A stretch of 64,000 bases of DNA from Sycobia sp. Sy_11. Taxonomy: Eukaryota > Arthropoda > Insecta > Hymenoptera > Epichrysomallidae. The stretch spans positions 1-64,000 of the forward strand of contig JACCIC010000356.1 in assembly GCA_018907035.1 (NCBI GenBank). Direction: 5' to 3'. A model generated the notes under the pieces. That model worked only from the letters and a program-made list of their open reading frames with translations. It was not told the origin of the DNA and ran no database searches. Of the stretch, positions 48,169 to 61,519 are shown one piece after another. Position 1 is the first letter of the stretch. Each line of letters starts with the position of its first letter. Both the position numbers and the translations under genes were made by a program.

Positions 48169-50404
48169 GTAGTACAATAATATATAAAAATTAATATAAT
48201 AATTCGAATAAAAATAATGCATAAATATTAATTCATTTCCAATTTTATTTGATTTTTTAAAGGCCTATTGATATTATTTTTATTTTCCAAAACTGTCAGA
48301 TTTAACCTTAAATCATGAAAATACTTCAATTTTTAACAGCGATGGGGTTGTTTCAAAAGTAAAATGGTAATAGCATTTGTATTCATTTGAAGAAAACGGT
48401 CACAAAAGATTTTTTTAACTTATTACAATCTGTTATAATTTACTAGAGCCTGCTGGAACTGCGTTCCGCTTATGACAACGCCAGTAAACAGCTGTTAAAC
48501 AGAATAGCATCGACTGCTTCCGTCAAATTATATTGTGCCCGTTTCTGCATTATATTTAATCTTAAAGACTTAATTTAATATAAAATTATTCAGTGATTCA
48601 ATCCAATATTCATCATAGATTTTTTTTTATCAAAATACAATCTTTGCAAAAATATTCGCAAACGTTATTTCCCAGAGATACTTCATGATTGACAACTTGA
48701 TTGATTTTTTTTCTTAAAAATCTATCGTTTGGTTTCATATAAAATTTAAGACTGGTAATACATCATTTTTCATTAATTTGAGATGTATACAAACCACCTT
48801 AAAAATGTTTGCACAAAACCATTCTATGTTATTAACATTTTAATGAAAAAAAAAAACAGACAGTATATGACATCTATTTTTTAAAAATGAATTTTTCTAT
48901 TTTACAAACGTAAAATTTACTTTTCTACTGCGATACGTTCTTTGATATTTACAAAACGATTAATTTAATATAAATTTCATTGACTACAGGTTTATTAATA
49001 CTAATATTTCTTCTTTTAACATTATAAATTAAATTTTTTTAAATAAAATAAAATACTATTAAAACTTTTTAATATAAAAGCGTATGGAACCGTTTTTGAA
49101 CAAACATTGGGAAAAATAATTTGATTACAGTTAATTTCACGAAAAAAAAGTATTATTTTGAAAATACATAAGAGAAAATTCACAAAACTTTTACCTTTGT
49201 GAGCTTGAATATTTAATACATACAACAATTCTAAACACAAAAAACCCAATTTATTTTAGATTTGTGGAAATGAAAATAAAATTCAGACTGACAATTTATT
49301 TAATGATTTAAATAAGATTTTCGTTTCATATATAAACCTTATTTTATACTTTAAACTTAATTGTTCTTTTAATGTGATTATCTTTCTCTCCTCCTTACTG
49401 TCAAAAAAATTATTAATATTGTTTATCAATAAAACAAATAAATATAAAAAAAAATATTAAAATGACTGTCAATGAAAATAATTTATTATTAATATTTTAT
49501 GAGTTTAAAATTTTTTTTTAAAGAATAATCTTAAACTATATGATATATTCATTTTAATTAGTAATTGTATATATCACTTTTTTGAAAAAGAATTATTTAT
49601 CTAAATTTTTAGAAAGTATATTAAGTTCAATTAAGTTCAAATTTAGATAAGTGTCCAATTATTTAATGTATTGAAATCAGCTAGTGAATCTCTCAATTAA
49701 ATATATATAATATATATAAGTTGAGAAAACTGAAGCATTTCAAACTCAAAGAGACTTATAAAAACATCGTTAAATTTTATATTCTCTTCTTTTGACTTTT
49801 GTGAAGTCTGTGTAATAGATGTATTCAATTATTAAGCTTTACTGTCATTTGTGGGACTCAGTATTATCCACTAAGGGCTTTATTAAAATATGAAATAAGT
49901 AAACACCTGCATTAAAGTAGAAAACAAGTTATTGACATACACATATATCCATTTTCAATCTGTTAATTTTATTCTGCTCAATTTTATTTTACTTTGGTAT
50001 CTTCATGAAGACTGCTTTTAAATATAAAATATAATTTTTAAAAGTATAAAAATAATAAATAAGATTCCAAAAGTTACTATAAATTAGAAATGTATTTAAC
50101 CTTAAACAATTTTCATTTATACTATTTTTTATATTATATTATTTTATTATAAATAAAAAATGTGTGTTGTGATTTTTAATTTACGTACATTTGTATCACA
50201 TATGTCTATATAATGTCTATATAATATCACATCTTTTTCATAAATTTGCAGATACAACAATCAAAACATTATATTACGAAGCACCATCTAAGAATGTTAA
50301 TAAATATTGGTAAACTAAATATTTTGTGTAAATAATATAAACAATAACAATATTTAAAACAAGTAATGAAATAAAATTAATATAAAATACAAATATATAA
50401 GTTA
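48164..50404. other. AT-rich stretch, no gene seen
   Basis: AT-rich DNA with short motif-less ORFs only. Confidence 0.55.
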
Positions 50405-50455
50405 ATTAATTAATAATATTTTTTCATTGGTCTTACAGTCCAATCAAATCAATTG
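50405..50455 (+). repeat. Foldback-family fragment
   Basis: TTAATTAATTAATAATATTT followed by TTCATTGGTCTTACAGTCCA resembles the left terminal repeat of the element at 50727-51324. Only this end is present. Confidence 0.5.
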
Positions 50456-50726
50456 AAAACAATACGCAACAATATCAATACATAGCTACATTAACGTTAA
50501 TACATCAATACACAAAAATAATAAAAATAAAAATTAAATTAAAAATTATAATGAAATTATTACAAATATATAAGTACAAATATATAAATTAAAAATATTC
50601 TAAATTTCGTAAATAAATTTATAATGATTTTAAATTGATTCATTATGAATGACTTTTTTAAACTAATTAATCTATTACTCAAAATTAATATATACTATAG
50701 ACTTTTTCTAAAGCTAGTAGTGGATT

Positions 50727-51324
50727 AGAATTAAAAATTGTACTCATGTTGACTGATTTGAATTAAATTAATAAATATTTTTATCGGTCTTACAGTCTTT
50801 ATAATATAATATATTAGCTAAAATAATGACAGTCAGACTGTCCTTGTTTATATTCACCCTTGAAGAATCTGAAATAAAACTTGTTACTACAATGATTATA
50901 TTAAAAATTAAAAATAAAAATAAAATAATAAATAAATTAAAAATAATAAAAACAATATTTTATGTTAGTAAAGGACAATCTGACTGTCCCCAACACAATT
51001 AAATTTAGATTCAACTGTGGTGTCTGACGTTTCGAACCACTAGGGTTCATCCTCAGGAACTAAACTGATAGGTGGGGGCAGTCAGGTTATCCTTTATTAA
51101 CATAAAATATTGTTCTTATTATTTTTATTTTATTTATTATTTTATTTTTATTTTATTATTAATTTTATTTTTTTTTAATTTTTATTTTTTAATATAATTT
51201 ATGGTAGTATTGTTTATTTCAGATTCTTAGGAGGTGAATATAAACAAGGACAGTCTGACTGTGATTATTTTAGCTAATATATTATATTATAAAGACTGTA
51301 AAACCGATAAAAATATTTATTAAT
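50727..51324 (+). mobile_element. Foldback retroposon with hammerhead-like core, complete copy
   Basis: 598 bp flanked by the perfect 13-bp direct repeat CTAGTAGTGGATT (50714-50726, 51325-51337). Outer inverted repeats of about 100 bp face each other (left ATTTTTATCGGTCTTACAG to GACAGTCAGACTGTCC, right GGACAGTCTGACTGT to GACTGTAAAACCGATAAA). An inner inverted pair lies inside them (TAGTAAAGGACAATCTGAC and its partner GTTATCCTTTATTAACATA). At the centre, on the minus strand, is a hammerhead-like core. No coding capacity. Related copies are at 12449-12603, 16940-17336, 17698-18193 and 58497-58616. Confidence 0.85.
51026..51056 (-). ncRNA. Hammerhead-ribozyme-like motif
   Basis: Minus strand reads CTGAGGA, one T, then GAACC-CTAGT-GGTTC (a 5-bp stem with a 5-base loop), then GAAA and CGTC. 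This matches the order CUGANGA, stem II, GAAA, GUC of a hammerhead. The extra T before stem II and the absence of an obvious stem III make activity uncertain. Hammerheads are established in Penelope-like retroelements and retrozymes, which makes the resemblance meaningful. Confidence 0.45.
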
Positions 51325-52361
51325 CTAGTAGTGGATTTATTGAATATACACATTTTGGAGGTTCACAGTGGTTGATAGATTATTTTTACGTAAATGCAAA
51401 TGTATTAATATTTTTTAATATTATATTTTCATATACAAGTTTGCTAAATAGCTTTGGAATCTTTTTTATGTTTTATGAATTTCATCTCTTTTATGAATTT
51501 GATAATTATACTGAGCTATACATGTATGAATTATCAATGTCAATTTCCTCATCATTAAGTACTCTAAAAAGAGAATAGAATGTCTAGTTCTAGTCACAAT
51601 GAATAAAAGTATGTCTCACGTACAAGCAGTGAAATACTTGTTTTATATTATTTTCTTATAACTTCTGATAATGTAAAAATAAACTAAATAATAAACTCAA
51701 AATTTATCATTAGAAAGTTTAAAATTTGTACTTATCAGGATATAGAATACTCTAACATTCTAAATAATGATATGAAAACAAGTTGTGAATTAAAGAAACA
51801 AAAATAAATTTATTATTAAATAAATTTTGTTAAAACATAATTGTAAATAATAATTTTATAGAAAAAATTTTTAGACTTGTTTATTATTTAGTTTAAAAGT
51901 ATATTCTAAATATAATTGCCTATTTTTTTAGTACTTAAATTTTTCTTAAATAAAATGTTATATTTATAATCATCAATTAATATTGAAGTTTAAAGGATAT
52001 ACTTTTCTTTTTAATACTTTAAATTTTAAGAATTAAGATTATCTTGACAATGGTATATGCTAAACCAAGTAATGAAAGATAATCAAGGACTAACTTATAG
52101 TAAATATGTTTCAAAATTGTTCTGATCATAAACTTTTAATTTATAAGCAACAAAAACAAATGAGAGTTTATAAAGAGAAATACTAACATTCTTACAATTT
52201 ATGGACTTGTTTAATACTGTCATGAAAATATAACATTAATCTATAAAGTGAAATTTTAAGTATATTTATATTGAATACTTTTAAATTTATAATTCCATTG
52301 TGGATGATACTAGAATTTAAAATCTTAGTTGGAGAACATCAAAATACAAAAAATTACTCAC
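51325..52361. other. AT-rich stretch, no gene seen
   Basis: AT-rich DNA between the foldback element and the candidate donor at 52361. Motif-less ORFs only. Confidence 0.55.
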
Positions 52362-53420
52362 CAAGTTCTGGACTCGACACTTTGCTACTTATTATTAATT
52401 GCACATCAATTCTAACAAAGAGATCTGTAAGACATAAAAATAGCCAAAAGAACTGCAAAATCTGAGTAATAACAGCTAGTATATGCCTTGAAAATAAAGG
52501 CGGACTTTCCAAGGTATCAGTTTGCAAATTACAACGTGCCTATAATCGGCACGACCCATCGTATGCTACAGGTATACCTAGTTCCGATGATCGGGGAAGG
52601 ACGCTGAAGCGTCGCCTGTCCGTACGCCCTGCACAACGTGCATATGTGCTAGCAGCGACTGTAAGGCTGTTACCTACAAACGGAGGTAAGGCCCGCTTTA
52701 CCGAAAATCTAAACACTTAATGCACACGCCTTGAGGGCGTATATATAGCGAAAGAATGCGACTCAAGCGAGGTGCATAATAGACAAGTGCAGTGATGACA
52801 AACACAAACCTCCGATCGAATAGCACAGTGGAAGACGGAAAGAGTTTTTTATTATTGCGCTGGAGAAGGCAATGTTAACGTTGACTGTCAAGGGGAGGTC
52901 GCACGTGCACTCCTCAGCTCTTTCGTCATCGCCCGCTGCCTGCTTGTGCTGCTTGTTGTTCCAAACACTACACTGCACTGTGCGCACTTATTATTAAATA
53001 CTTTGCTGAAACTGTCCGGCTGCGGAAGATAAAATATAATCGCAACACGCGAGTTGGATCGAATTGCTGACTATACAGTGAACTGTAGTAGATCAGCGAT
53101 CTCTAGATTTCAAGTTTACGACATAATAAGGTAGCTATAAGCTAACAGAAACAGGCAGACATAGAGGCATCTTGGTTCTGCTGACTGCTATATAGATAGC
53201 ACTATACGAGGATGGAATGGAGACTTGGAGTTTGATCTCTTCACTTCTCTGTGTGGAGAATGTAGTGTATGGTGTATCTGTGTGTGCGGAGATCACAGTG
53301 GCGATGGAGATGGCGGTTGCGCTCGTAAAGGGGCAGTAAGGGGAAGTAGTGATAACGAAAATAGCACGAATAGAAGCGTAAAGCCCATATAAAAAGTGTC
53401 ACGATCCCGAAGTAAGTTAC
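52362..53420 (-). promoter_or_regulatory. GC-rich block, candidate arrestin promoter and first exon
   Basis: About 1 kb of higher-GC, CpG-containing unique sequence in otherwise AT-rich DNA. On the minus strand it ends in a strong donor, CCAGAACTTG|GTGAGTAA (boundary 52362/52361). TATA-like words lie at about 52740 (CGTATATATAGCG, readable on both strands) and near 53390 (minus strand TTTTTATATGGGC). Arrestin needs an untranslated exon upstream of 36530, and this is the nearest block with promoter-like composition and a donor. The link is inference. Alternatively, 52362-52424 with acceptor TCTTACAG could be a 63-base internal exon of another gene: one frame is open through all 21 codons. Confidence 0.3.
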
Positions 53421-54138
53421 TACCCCGACATACAGATGGCAGAACTATTTCGATCTACGCTAGTAATAGTTTTATAAAAAACTATAATTCTTCACTAAAA
53501 ATACTTTAGCATTAATGACATGGCTTGAAAGTAGGGTGATATGAGATGACTAGGGGAAGCTATAATCCAGGCATTGGCAACTTCAATATAATATGTGATA
53601 TTCGCGACAGAAAGGAGAACTGAAAAAATGGCAGCCATGAAGATTCCAGATATACATGAAAGCATTGTCTAGATTAAGCAAATTTCAAATTTCTTTAAAA
53701 TTTCTTTAAAAAAAAAAAATGAAAATCATCATAATACACGACAGTGAAACATAAGAAGTGTTATAGCAAAGTAAAGACTGGAAAAAGCATCCTGAATTTT
53801 GTTTCCACGTCATCGAAAGGGTTTTACAAGGAGAGATTACTGTAAAGAACTTCACTTTTTATAGAAATGTGAATACTAATTGAAATTTTCATTGCTTGCC
53901 TGAACCTGAAGTTATTCAAATTTATTTTATGTCGTTGAAATGGCAAAAAAATTATAAAGAATGAACCAAAATAATAAAAATTCAATGCAATGAGAAAACA
54001 GGCATTTATTATTGATATTGATATTCGAGTTGTTTCTAAATACAATAAATATATTATAATTATTCAGAAAAGTAAATCTATTTAAAAAAATTATTTTTAT
54101 CCAATGTTTTTTCTTATATTGTGTTTAACTAAAACATA
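53421..54138. other. AT-rich stretch, no gene seen
   Basis: Nothing recognisable apart from an A-rich run near 53710. Confidence 0.5.
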
Positions 54139-54721
54139 TGTAACGTTCCTGTCCCCCTCGGGATAGCCTACGCGGTATTTTTCCAGGGTAGTTTGAGAGG
54201 AGAGGAAGTATTTCGGGATCGGACAACGGTTCAGGAAAATAATTGTACAAGAACACAGTAAAGTTAAAACGAGAAAGGTAGAATCTAAATAGGTTGAAAT
54301 AAGGTAAGCTTAACTCCGCTGGTCTTTTGAGGAGCGCCTTTCAACCAGGATCAAGAGTTAAGGGAAAATTGACAGGTCGGGATAAGTAAACGGCTGGTCT
54401 TTTGCGGAGCGCGTCGCAACTAGGATCACGTTAACTTAAGGATGGGTAAAATTATTAGCCGTCTGTCTTTTGAGGAGCTCCTCGCAACAGAGATCAAACT
54501 AATAGTTTTCGGGTAGGATTTAATGGTCAGGATTATTTCGAGCTCTGGGTGAGTTTTAGCTCCGCGGAGAGTTGGTGTGAATCGACTTTAGAGCAGTTGG
54601 TTCACCGGGCGAACTCTCGATTTTGCCTTTTACAGGCCCTTTTATAACAAAATAATCGTGTAATTCTGTCGCCGCTCGTTTAATTTCAGGCGAGCCGCCG
54701 AGTTATAATAATTATAACAAT
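54139..54721 (+). mobile_element. LTR-like sequence with three internal repeats
   Basis: Begins TGTAACGTTCC (the same TGTAACG start as the LTR at 8230) and may end at ATTATAACA near 54721. It contains three diverged units of about 35 bp at 54318, 54393 and 54462 (core GGTCTTTTGAGGAGCGCC and AGGATCA), spaced about 70-75 bases. No flanking duplication or partner LTR was found, so a solo LTR is the best guess only. Confidence 0.35.
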
Positions 54722-55740
<1,019 letters not shown>

Positions 55741-56964
55741 TATTCATAGACTTCTTATTAGACTGTGTACTTAAACGGAAGTTTTGAAGTCCATATTGAA
55801 GGAGCGAGATAGACTTGGAGTCGTGCTTTCTCTCTTGTTCCGGAAAGAGTAGGAAGGCAGCTCAATAATATCAATGGTAAGATTATAGGAGAAACGTCTA
55901 TTTCTGCTGCGTATATTTCTACTGCTACTGTTTCCTACTTTCCTTTTCTTCCAACTTCCTTGCTTGTAAGAGAGATATAAAATGACTCCCTATATTGTAC
56001 TCTCAGTCTAGTTTTGGCTTCAACCAGAGATAAGGGAGGAGATGAGTAACTTCGTGTACTGCGTGCATACGCCTTTGAAGCGCTCGCTTGGCTCTAAGTA
56101 CCCAAAAAGCCAAACGCCAAATGTTGACTTTTGAGATCAAAAGACTAATTCGGCAACACAGTTGAGAGCCCTTGTAGCCGAAGAAAAAAAACTTTTCATG
56201 CACCGCGCTCCAAATTGCTGCACTTCAGCTCGCATATATAAACTACGACTTCTATAGTTTTATTACCCTTACACGTGCGCAGTATAGCAGTTTTTTCTGC
56301 TGTATTTTTTTATTCTTTATTTTCACTTTTCACTCAGTTGTTGCCTCGTTTTATTTTACTAAGGCAAGAACATTGAAAATGCTGCTTTTCTAAAAGAAGC
56401 ATACAGTCACTCATCGGTGAATTCTTTAAAAAAGCTCTGTATATCTTGTAATATACCTGCCAGGCTATTTTATTCATGTCGTTATACATTTCCAATTTGT
56501 AATATATTTTTTTAATATTTTAGTTTTATCTATTTGCAACAACATTTTTTTAAATAAAACCGGATAGTTTATTATTATAAAATTGCATTTGCTGAAAAAG
56601 ATAAAACGAAATTTTCCTATAATTTTGTTTAAAATATTTTTTGAATTTGTATATATATTCGTATTCGTATATATTATTATTTTATTTATGTAAATAGCTT
56701 TTGTCATACAAATTTAATTTGCATTAAAAATCAGTATGCGGTTCATAATCAGGATACAAAAAATAAAAACATTATATATATATAAATTTTAAATAATATC
56801 ATGTGAGAGAATTCATCGGAAGTTTGTTCAAAAACTTGAAACGAATAGCCAAGTTGTATGTACACTTCATTTCTTTTCATACTGTCCCTTTCAGGAAACT
56901 GTATTTTGAATTTTCTTGATACTTTTAAGTCGTGTAAGAAATAAAGAAAAAAATTAAGCAAAAT

Positions 56965-57014
<50 letters not shown>

Positions 57015-57333
57015 GAGACAGAGAGAATATGATGAAGGGTCTCCGAAAGTCCAAACGCAGTTTTGTATGCATATGTTCGCAGTAATAAAGCGTCTTTCTC
57101 TTTCTGGTTGCAAGCTGTCAGTTTTTTTTGCAACTACAAGGCTCTACTTCTGCTCAGTCATACCAGAATAGTCTGATATTGTCAAAGATAACATCTGGCG
57201 TTTGGCTTTATAAACTCGGAGTAGCGCCATCTACGGAAGTTTAAATCTTGACGCACGCCTTCCATAAGGATTACAAATCTCCTCTTGGACTATCTGCTTC
57301 AACTCTGTTCCCAGAGCACGTCGTCTAATATAT
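55741..57333. other. No gene seen; (GA)n near 56969-57010
   Basis: AT-rich with some GC-richer patches (55760-56220). Short motif-less ORFs only. Confidence 0.5.
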
Positions 57334-57347
57334 AAGTCTATGGTATT

Positions 57348-58195
57348 TTTTTAAGGAGTCTGTGAATGCTATTTATGCATTTCCAATGTCCGTTCAGCAA
57401 GAATAATCCTGGAGAACGGCCACTGGAATATGTGCGACTCGACATGAAACCCATGTCACTACGCACTAAACACATAGCTCCATGTTGTTGCACCGATACC
57501 AGACCAGAACTGTTATTCACATTACTTCAGCTTGGCCGGCAGTCCTTGCATGGTTCATTCACGGTCATTTCTTTCGCTCTAGAATCTCATGCATACTGGA
57601 AACTACATTCGCTCCTCACAGTCGTTCAATTATTCAGACATCCATCCACTCTTTTGCTTCAAAGAACATGCATAACGTATTTTGCGATCAACGTCTTTTG
57701 CAGCTTCCGTTCAGCCACGAGCAGATCGATGAGAATGACCCCAACGATCACGAAAATCGCACTCACAGAAACAGGGCGATACGCGAATGCGATTCTTAAT
57801 GCACTTACCCTTTGTATACTTTTCATGGCGTTCGCTCGTTTTCTTACATTCATCGTATTGGCCCACACTTTGGTCCTATCAAGCAAGATCAAGTGGGTGA
57901 CGCCCATCAGCAACCTACGTACGTTCTGTCTAGGTCCATTCGTGTTGGCCATCAGTCTGCTTAGAGCCTTGGTCTTTTCTGCTGCCTTATTCATCACGTT
58001 TCATAGGTGAAGCCAGAAGCTTAGCTTCGTATCCAAGGTGACTCCAAAATACTTGACTTCACTCTTGGTTTCCAATGTTTCCGTCTCCGGAACCACCGTC
58101 TATACATGTCTATGAATCAGCAGCAATAACTCGGTCTTTTGCAGCGTGAGCTGCAGTCCGTGGCCTGTCATTCATTCAGTCACCCCTCTCATGAC
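57348..58195 (-). mobile_element. 5'-truncated, internally deleted R1-like copy
   Basis: Minus-strand copy related to 36938-42313. It starts (5' side) at about 58195, corresponding to RT sequence near 41058, and ends in a T-rich tail at 57348 after GAGTCTGTGAATGC, the family 3' end. About 0.4 kb is missing internally near 57705 (41560-41965 of the full element). The 14-bp direct repeat AAGTCTATGGTATT flanks it at 57334-57347 and 58196-58209, so the truncation happened at insertion. The ORFs here are broken fragments of ORF2. Confidence 0.9.
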
Positions 58196-58209
58196 AAGTC
58201 TATGGTATT

Positions 58210-58496
58210 ATCGGAATCCTAACGGCTGCTATTTTTATTTTGATGCAGTGATCTCTTTGTACAGAAGGTGGACGTTTTCATTGTCAATATTTGTATAATC
58301 ATTAGACATAATAAAGGAGATGGTTGATGTTCATATGTTAGAAACTGTAATAAGATTTTGGTCCCCAGTGGCACTCCGGTAAACGTAGGTACTTCGTGTG
58401 ATATTCCAGATATTGGTTTTTAAAGGGATGGTGAAACTATAAGCTGGCTGGATGCAATAAAAAGGATGCAATTAAAACAACTGGTGTCGACGAACT
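58210..58496. other. No gene seen
   Basis: Short stretch between the R1-like copy and a foldback-element fragment. Nothing recognisable. Confidence 0.5.
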
Positions 58497-58616
58497 ATTT
58501 TTATTTCAGATTCATTTGGGGTGATAATAAACAAGGATAGTCTGACTGCTGTCATTATTTAAGAAAAATATATATTATAATATAAAGACTATAAGACTCA
58601 TAAAAATATTTATTAA
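58497..58616 (+). mobile_element. Foldback element, truncated copy
   Basis: Only the right terminal repeat is kept: TATTTCAGATTCATTTGGGG, AGGATAGTCTGACTG, AAAGACTATAAGACTCATAA and the end ATATTTATTAAT. The left arm and core are absent. Confidence 0.8.
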
Positions 58617-59090
58617 TTTTTAGAGGGCCGAGATAACGCATACAGGCGTTCTATGTTTATTTATGTGGCTTATTTCCTATATAGTCAATGAAAAAAACAA
58701 TTTTAGTTCAAGTTGATTGCCATCTTGATTCTGATATTTTGAATTTAGAAAGTATGATTGCAGAATCATATTCAGCAAAACCAAAAACTCCTAGGAAAAC
58801 ATTTTTAAAGCTTAGGAAATATTTAAATGTTTTTTACAAAAAACATTCGAATCTACTAAAGGCTTGGCCTTATTTTAGTCTTGTGCATGGCCTAAACTCA
58901 GTTTTTATAAAAAAACGAAGCTTTTGAAATTTCTCTAATCCCGGTATCCTAAAGGTTAATTTATTTCAAAACAGTCGAGATAAGTACAATTTTTAATTAC
59001 AACTAACTAACAACTACAAGTTATTATAAATGATTCTACTTTCTGTATATTAATTATCTAATAAACTGTATTACATTTTTTTTATATTAT
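58617..59090 (+). other. Motif-less ORF region
   Basis: Contains a 79-codon ATG ORF at 58688-58927 (lysine-rich, PKTPRKTFLKLRKYLNVFYK) with no family recognised. It may be chance or a gene fragment. Confidence 0.25.
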
Positions 59091-59174
59091 TAATCGTCGC
59101 TCTATTTATGCTTCCAACTCGGATCACCAAGTCACTAGTCCTTCGCTATAGCGATGAAGCCATCGCAGGCCTCC
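59091..59174 (-). mobile_element. tRNA-SINE copy with internal deletion
   Basis: Minus-strand relative of 35711-35918. The tRNA-like head (GAGGCCTGCGATGGCTTC, GCGAAGGACTAGTGACTTGG, TGATCCGAGTT) is joined directly to the 3' end GGAAGCATAAATAGAGCGAC. The body between is missing, with the shared TT at the junction. Confidence 0.85.
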
Positions 59175-59663
59175 ATTACATTTTTATATAAGTTTTATTG
59201 AATTGCTATTTACATTATAAACTTATGCAAATTATTAAAAATATAATTTACATTGTACTACCGTATTGAATTTTTTTTTTGTAAATTCAAATAAATCCAT
59301 TTCAGAAAAGTGTATATATTTTAGTCAAACAAATATTTTTTTCAAGTAAATTCAATTCATTAAAATTAAGTCAATATTTCTTAAAATAAAACAAATATTT
59401 ATTTAAATTTTTATTTATGTTAAAAATCAAGAGCCCTGAATTTTCTTTCTGTGTTATTTATTCTGCGTTATTTATTTAGAGGTTTAAAAAAAATGTAATT
59501 TTGGTTTTCTTGAAATAATATGGAACAGCACATTTATTTTTATATGTAAAAATATCTATTTATTTATGTATTGTACGGAAAACTCTAAATACAAACTAAG
59601 TTTATATCTTTGAATTGAAATATTATTTATTAAAAGGAAAAACCGAATAAACGAATAGACTAA

Positions 59664-59716
<53 letters not shown>

Positions 59717-59896
59717 TATGTATGTATGTAAGTGTATATAGTTATCTGTATGTATAATGCAAAAAACAAAATGGGCATAAAATCCTCCAAGGTTATGTTT
59801 TTTATTATGTAAAATTGAAAATTACTACTTATTAATTATTAGAAAAGAAAGTGTGATTATTTTAGTTCTTTATGTTGAATAAGATCATTAAATTAG
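59175..59896. other. AT-rich stretch with (TA)n at 59670-59713
   Basis: No gene recognised. Confidence 0.55.
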
Positions 59897-60092
59897 ATGG
59901 TTGAAAGAATGTAAATGGTCAAGAGAATACATTATAAGCTTTAAAATCAATGAAAACGAACTACTTGGCAAATTTGTAAACATAGGCGAGCGCGCTTCTG
60001 CGAAATTTCTCGAACACGTGGTTCAGCAAAACTCCGGCTCAAAGGTAAATAGGTTTAAGAAAGACAATAGAAGTTTTATATGTCAAAATTGA
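59897..60092 (+). pseudogene. Unidentified short reading frame
   Basis: Open frame after AAATTAG, without ATG, about 65 codons, ending at TGA 60090-60092. The stretch GKFVNIGERASAKFLEHVVQ is coded with GC-rich codons that stand out from the AT-rich surroundings, a hint of real coding origin. TCAAAG|GTAAAT at about 60042 could be a donor. No family recognised. Confidence 0.25.
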
Positions 60093-60179
60093 ATTTTGAT
60101 GGTAAAACTGAAAGAGAGAAAAGGGCAATAGTTTTAAATGACCTAATTAAAATAAAAAAAAGAAAACAACGTTAGAAAA

Positions 60180-60700
60180 ATGCGCTCGTGAGCGATTCGT
60201 TCTAGCGTGATTCGCATGGCGATCACGGCTGTGTAGCCCCAGCTCGAGGCTACTTTGTTTTCCTCGAGGCTGTTTGACCCGCTGCAAGACTTGGTCTCGA
60301 GAAATAGGGTCCTACGTGTAAGGTAAGACCGTTAGGTCGTACCTAGGCCGTATTGGCTGCGAGGTATGCAGCGAGCAATTCTTTGATAGTTTAATAAATT
60401 TCAATTCGATAAAAATGCTCGGCTTTTCATTCCCTTTTTCTCTCTTATAAGCGCAATTGAGGAAAACGCTTGCCTATTGTATTGCCATTTCTGCCCTTTC
60501 GAGCTGACGAAAATGAACGAAGAAGCAACAGCGATTGATGGGCGGCGCGTACCGGTATATAAGGCAAAGCGCAAGCCTTCGAGGAGAGATTTTGTCAGTA
60601 GACATTAGTTCTGTCAAGCGTTTGCGCGCTTACGTTAATTATAAAATTTACTTGGAACAATTAAATAGTTTTTTCAAAGAATGGAATATATTTATTTGAT
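60180..60700 (+). promoter_or_regulatory. GC-richer block with TATA and initiator
   Basis: Contains TATATAAG at 60556-60563 and an insect-type initiator TCAGT (60596-60600) 41 bases later. That spacing is longer than usual. AATAAA occurs upstream near 60392. It could be the promoter of an unseen gene or part of an LTR. No coding sequence follows within 400 bases except the mariner remnant. Confidence 0.25.
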
Positions 60701-60996
60701 TATACAAAGCCAGTTTCTAAAACTAATAAATATTTCTTTTGTTTTAATAAATTTAATATATGTATTCTATTAGGAGGATAATTTAGTTTCCAATCTTTTT
60801 TAACGGATAAAAGATATTTATTATGGAAAATGGATGCACGTTAGAGAGTTAAGAGAGGGTCGAGGATGCTCCAATGGGTGAAGTTATTTTTTAAATAACC
60901 GTAGATTCGTAGGATTTTTATTTAAGTCCGTAGGATCCTTTATGTTCCACAAACTTACCTTTATTCCCTAGATTCATTTTTTTACTAATACTATTA

Positions 60997-61519
60997 GGAG
61001 TGTGAATAAGTCTTTCCCGTTTTTTGTAAGAGATGGCGCCACCAATACTGTGCGAGTATTCAATGGTTACATATGTCATAATCAAAGCTTATTCATATGT
61101 CAACAATTCCATACTAACACATTAGTTCAAATTTTTTCGCATCATAAATTTTTGATATCGTGAAAATGTCGAAATTTGAGTCGAGTCGACGTCATTTGCG
61201 GGAAGTTTCACTTTATTGGTTCAATTTGAAGAAATCTGCTGCCGAGACGCATCGATTGCTTCAGGAGGCTTATGGAGAAGGTTGTGTCGATGATTCAAGT
61301 CTTCGCGGATGGTTTCGACGCTTCAAAAGCGATGATTTCGACGTGGAAGACAAGGAGCGTTCCGGGCGGCCGCAAATCTTTGAAGATCGAGAATTGGCGA
61401 CTTTGCTTGATGAAGATTCTTGTCAAACGCAAGAAGAACTTGCTGAAGCATTGGGAGTTGACCGAACAACCATTTTCAAGCGTTTGAAAGCCATGGGACC
61501 AATTGACCAAACCATATAA
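60997..61519 (+). mobile_element. mariner element, 3'-truncated
   Basis: Begins after TA (60995-60996) with GGAGTGTGAATAAGTCTTTC, a mariner-type terminal sequence, followed by about 170 bases of 5' untranslated DNA and the transposase N-terminus. The catalytic half and right terminal repeat are absent. Confidence 0.85.
61166..61519 (+). pseudogene. mariner transposase N-terminal fragment
   Basis: 117 residues from ATG 61166 (MSKFESSRRHLREVSLYWF). The two helix-turn-helix modules of the DNA-binding domain are complete (SAAETHRLLQEAYGEGCVDD, LRGWFRRFKSDDFDVEDKER with SGRPQ linker, LAEALGVDRTTIFKRLKAMG). The D,D34D catalytic domain that normally follows is lost and the frame stops a few codons later. 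It could bind terminal repeats but not cut or join DNA. Confidence 0.9.
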
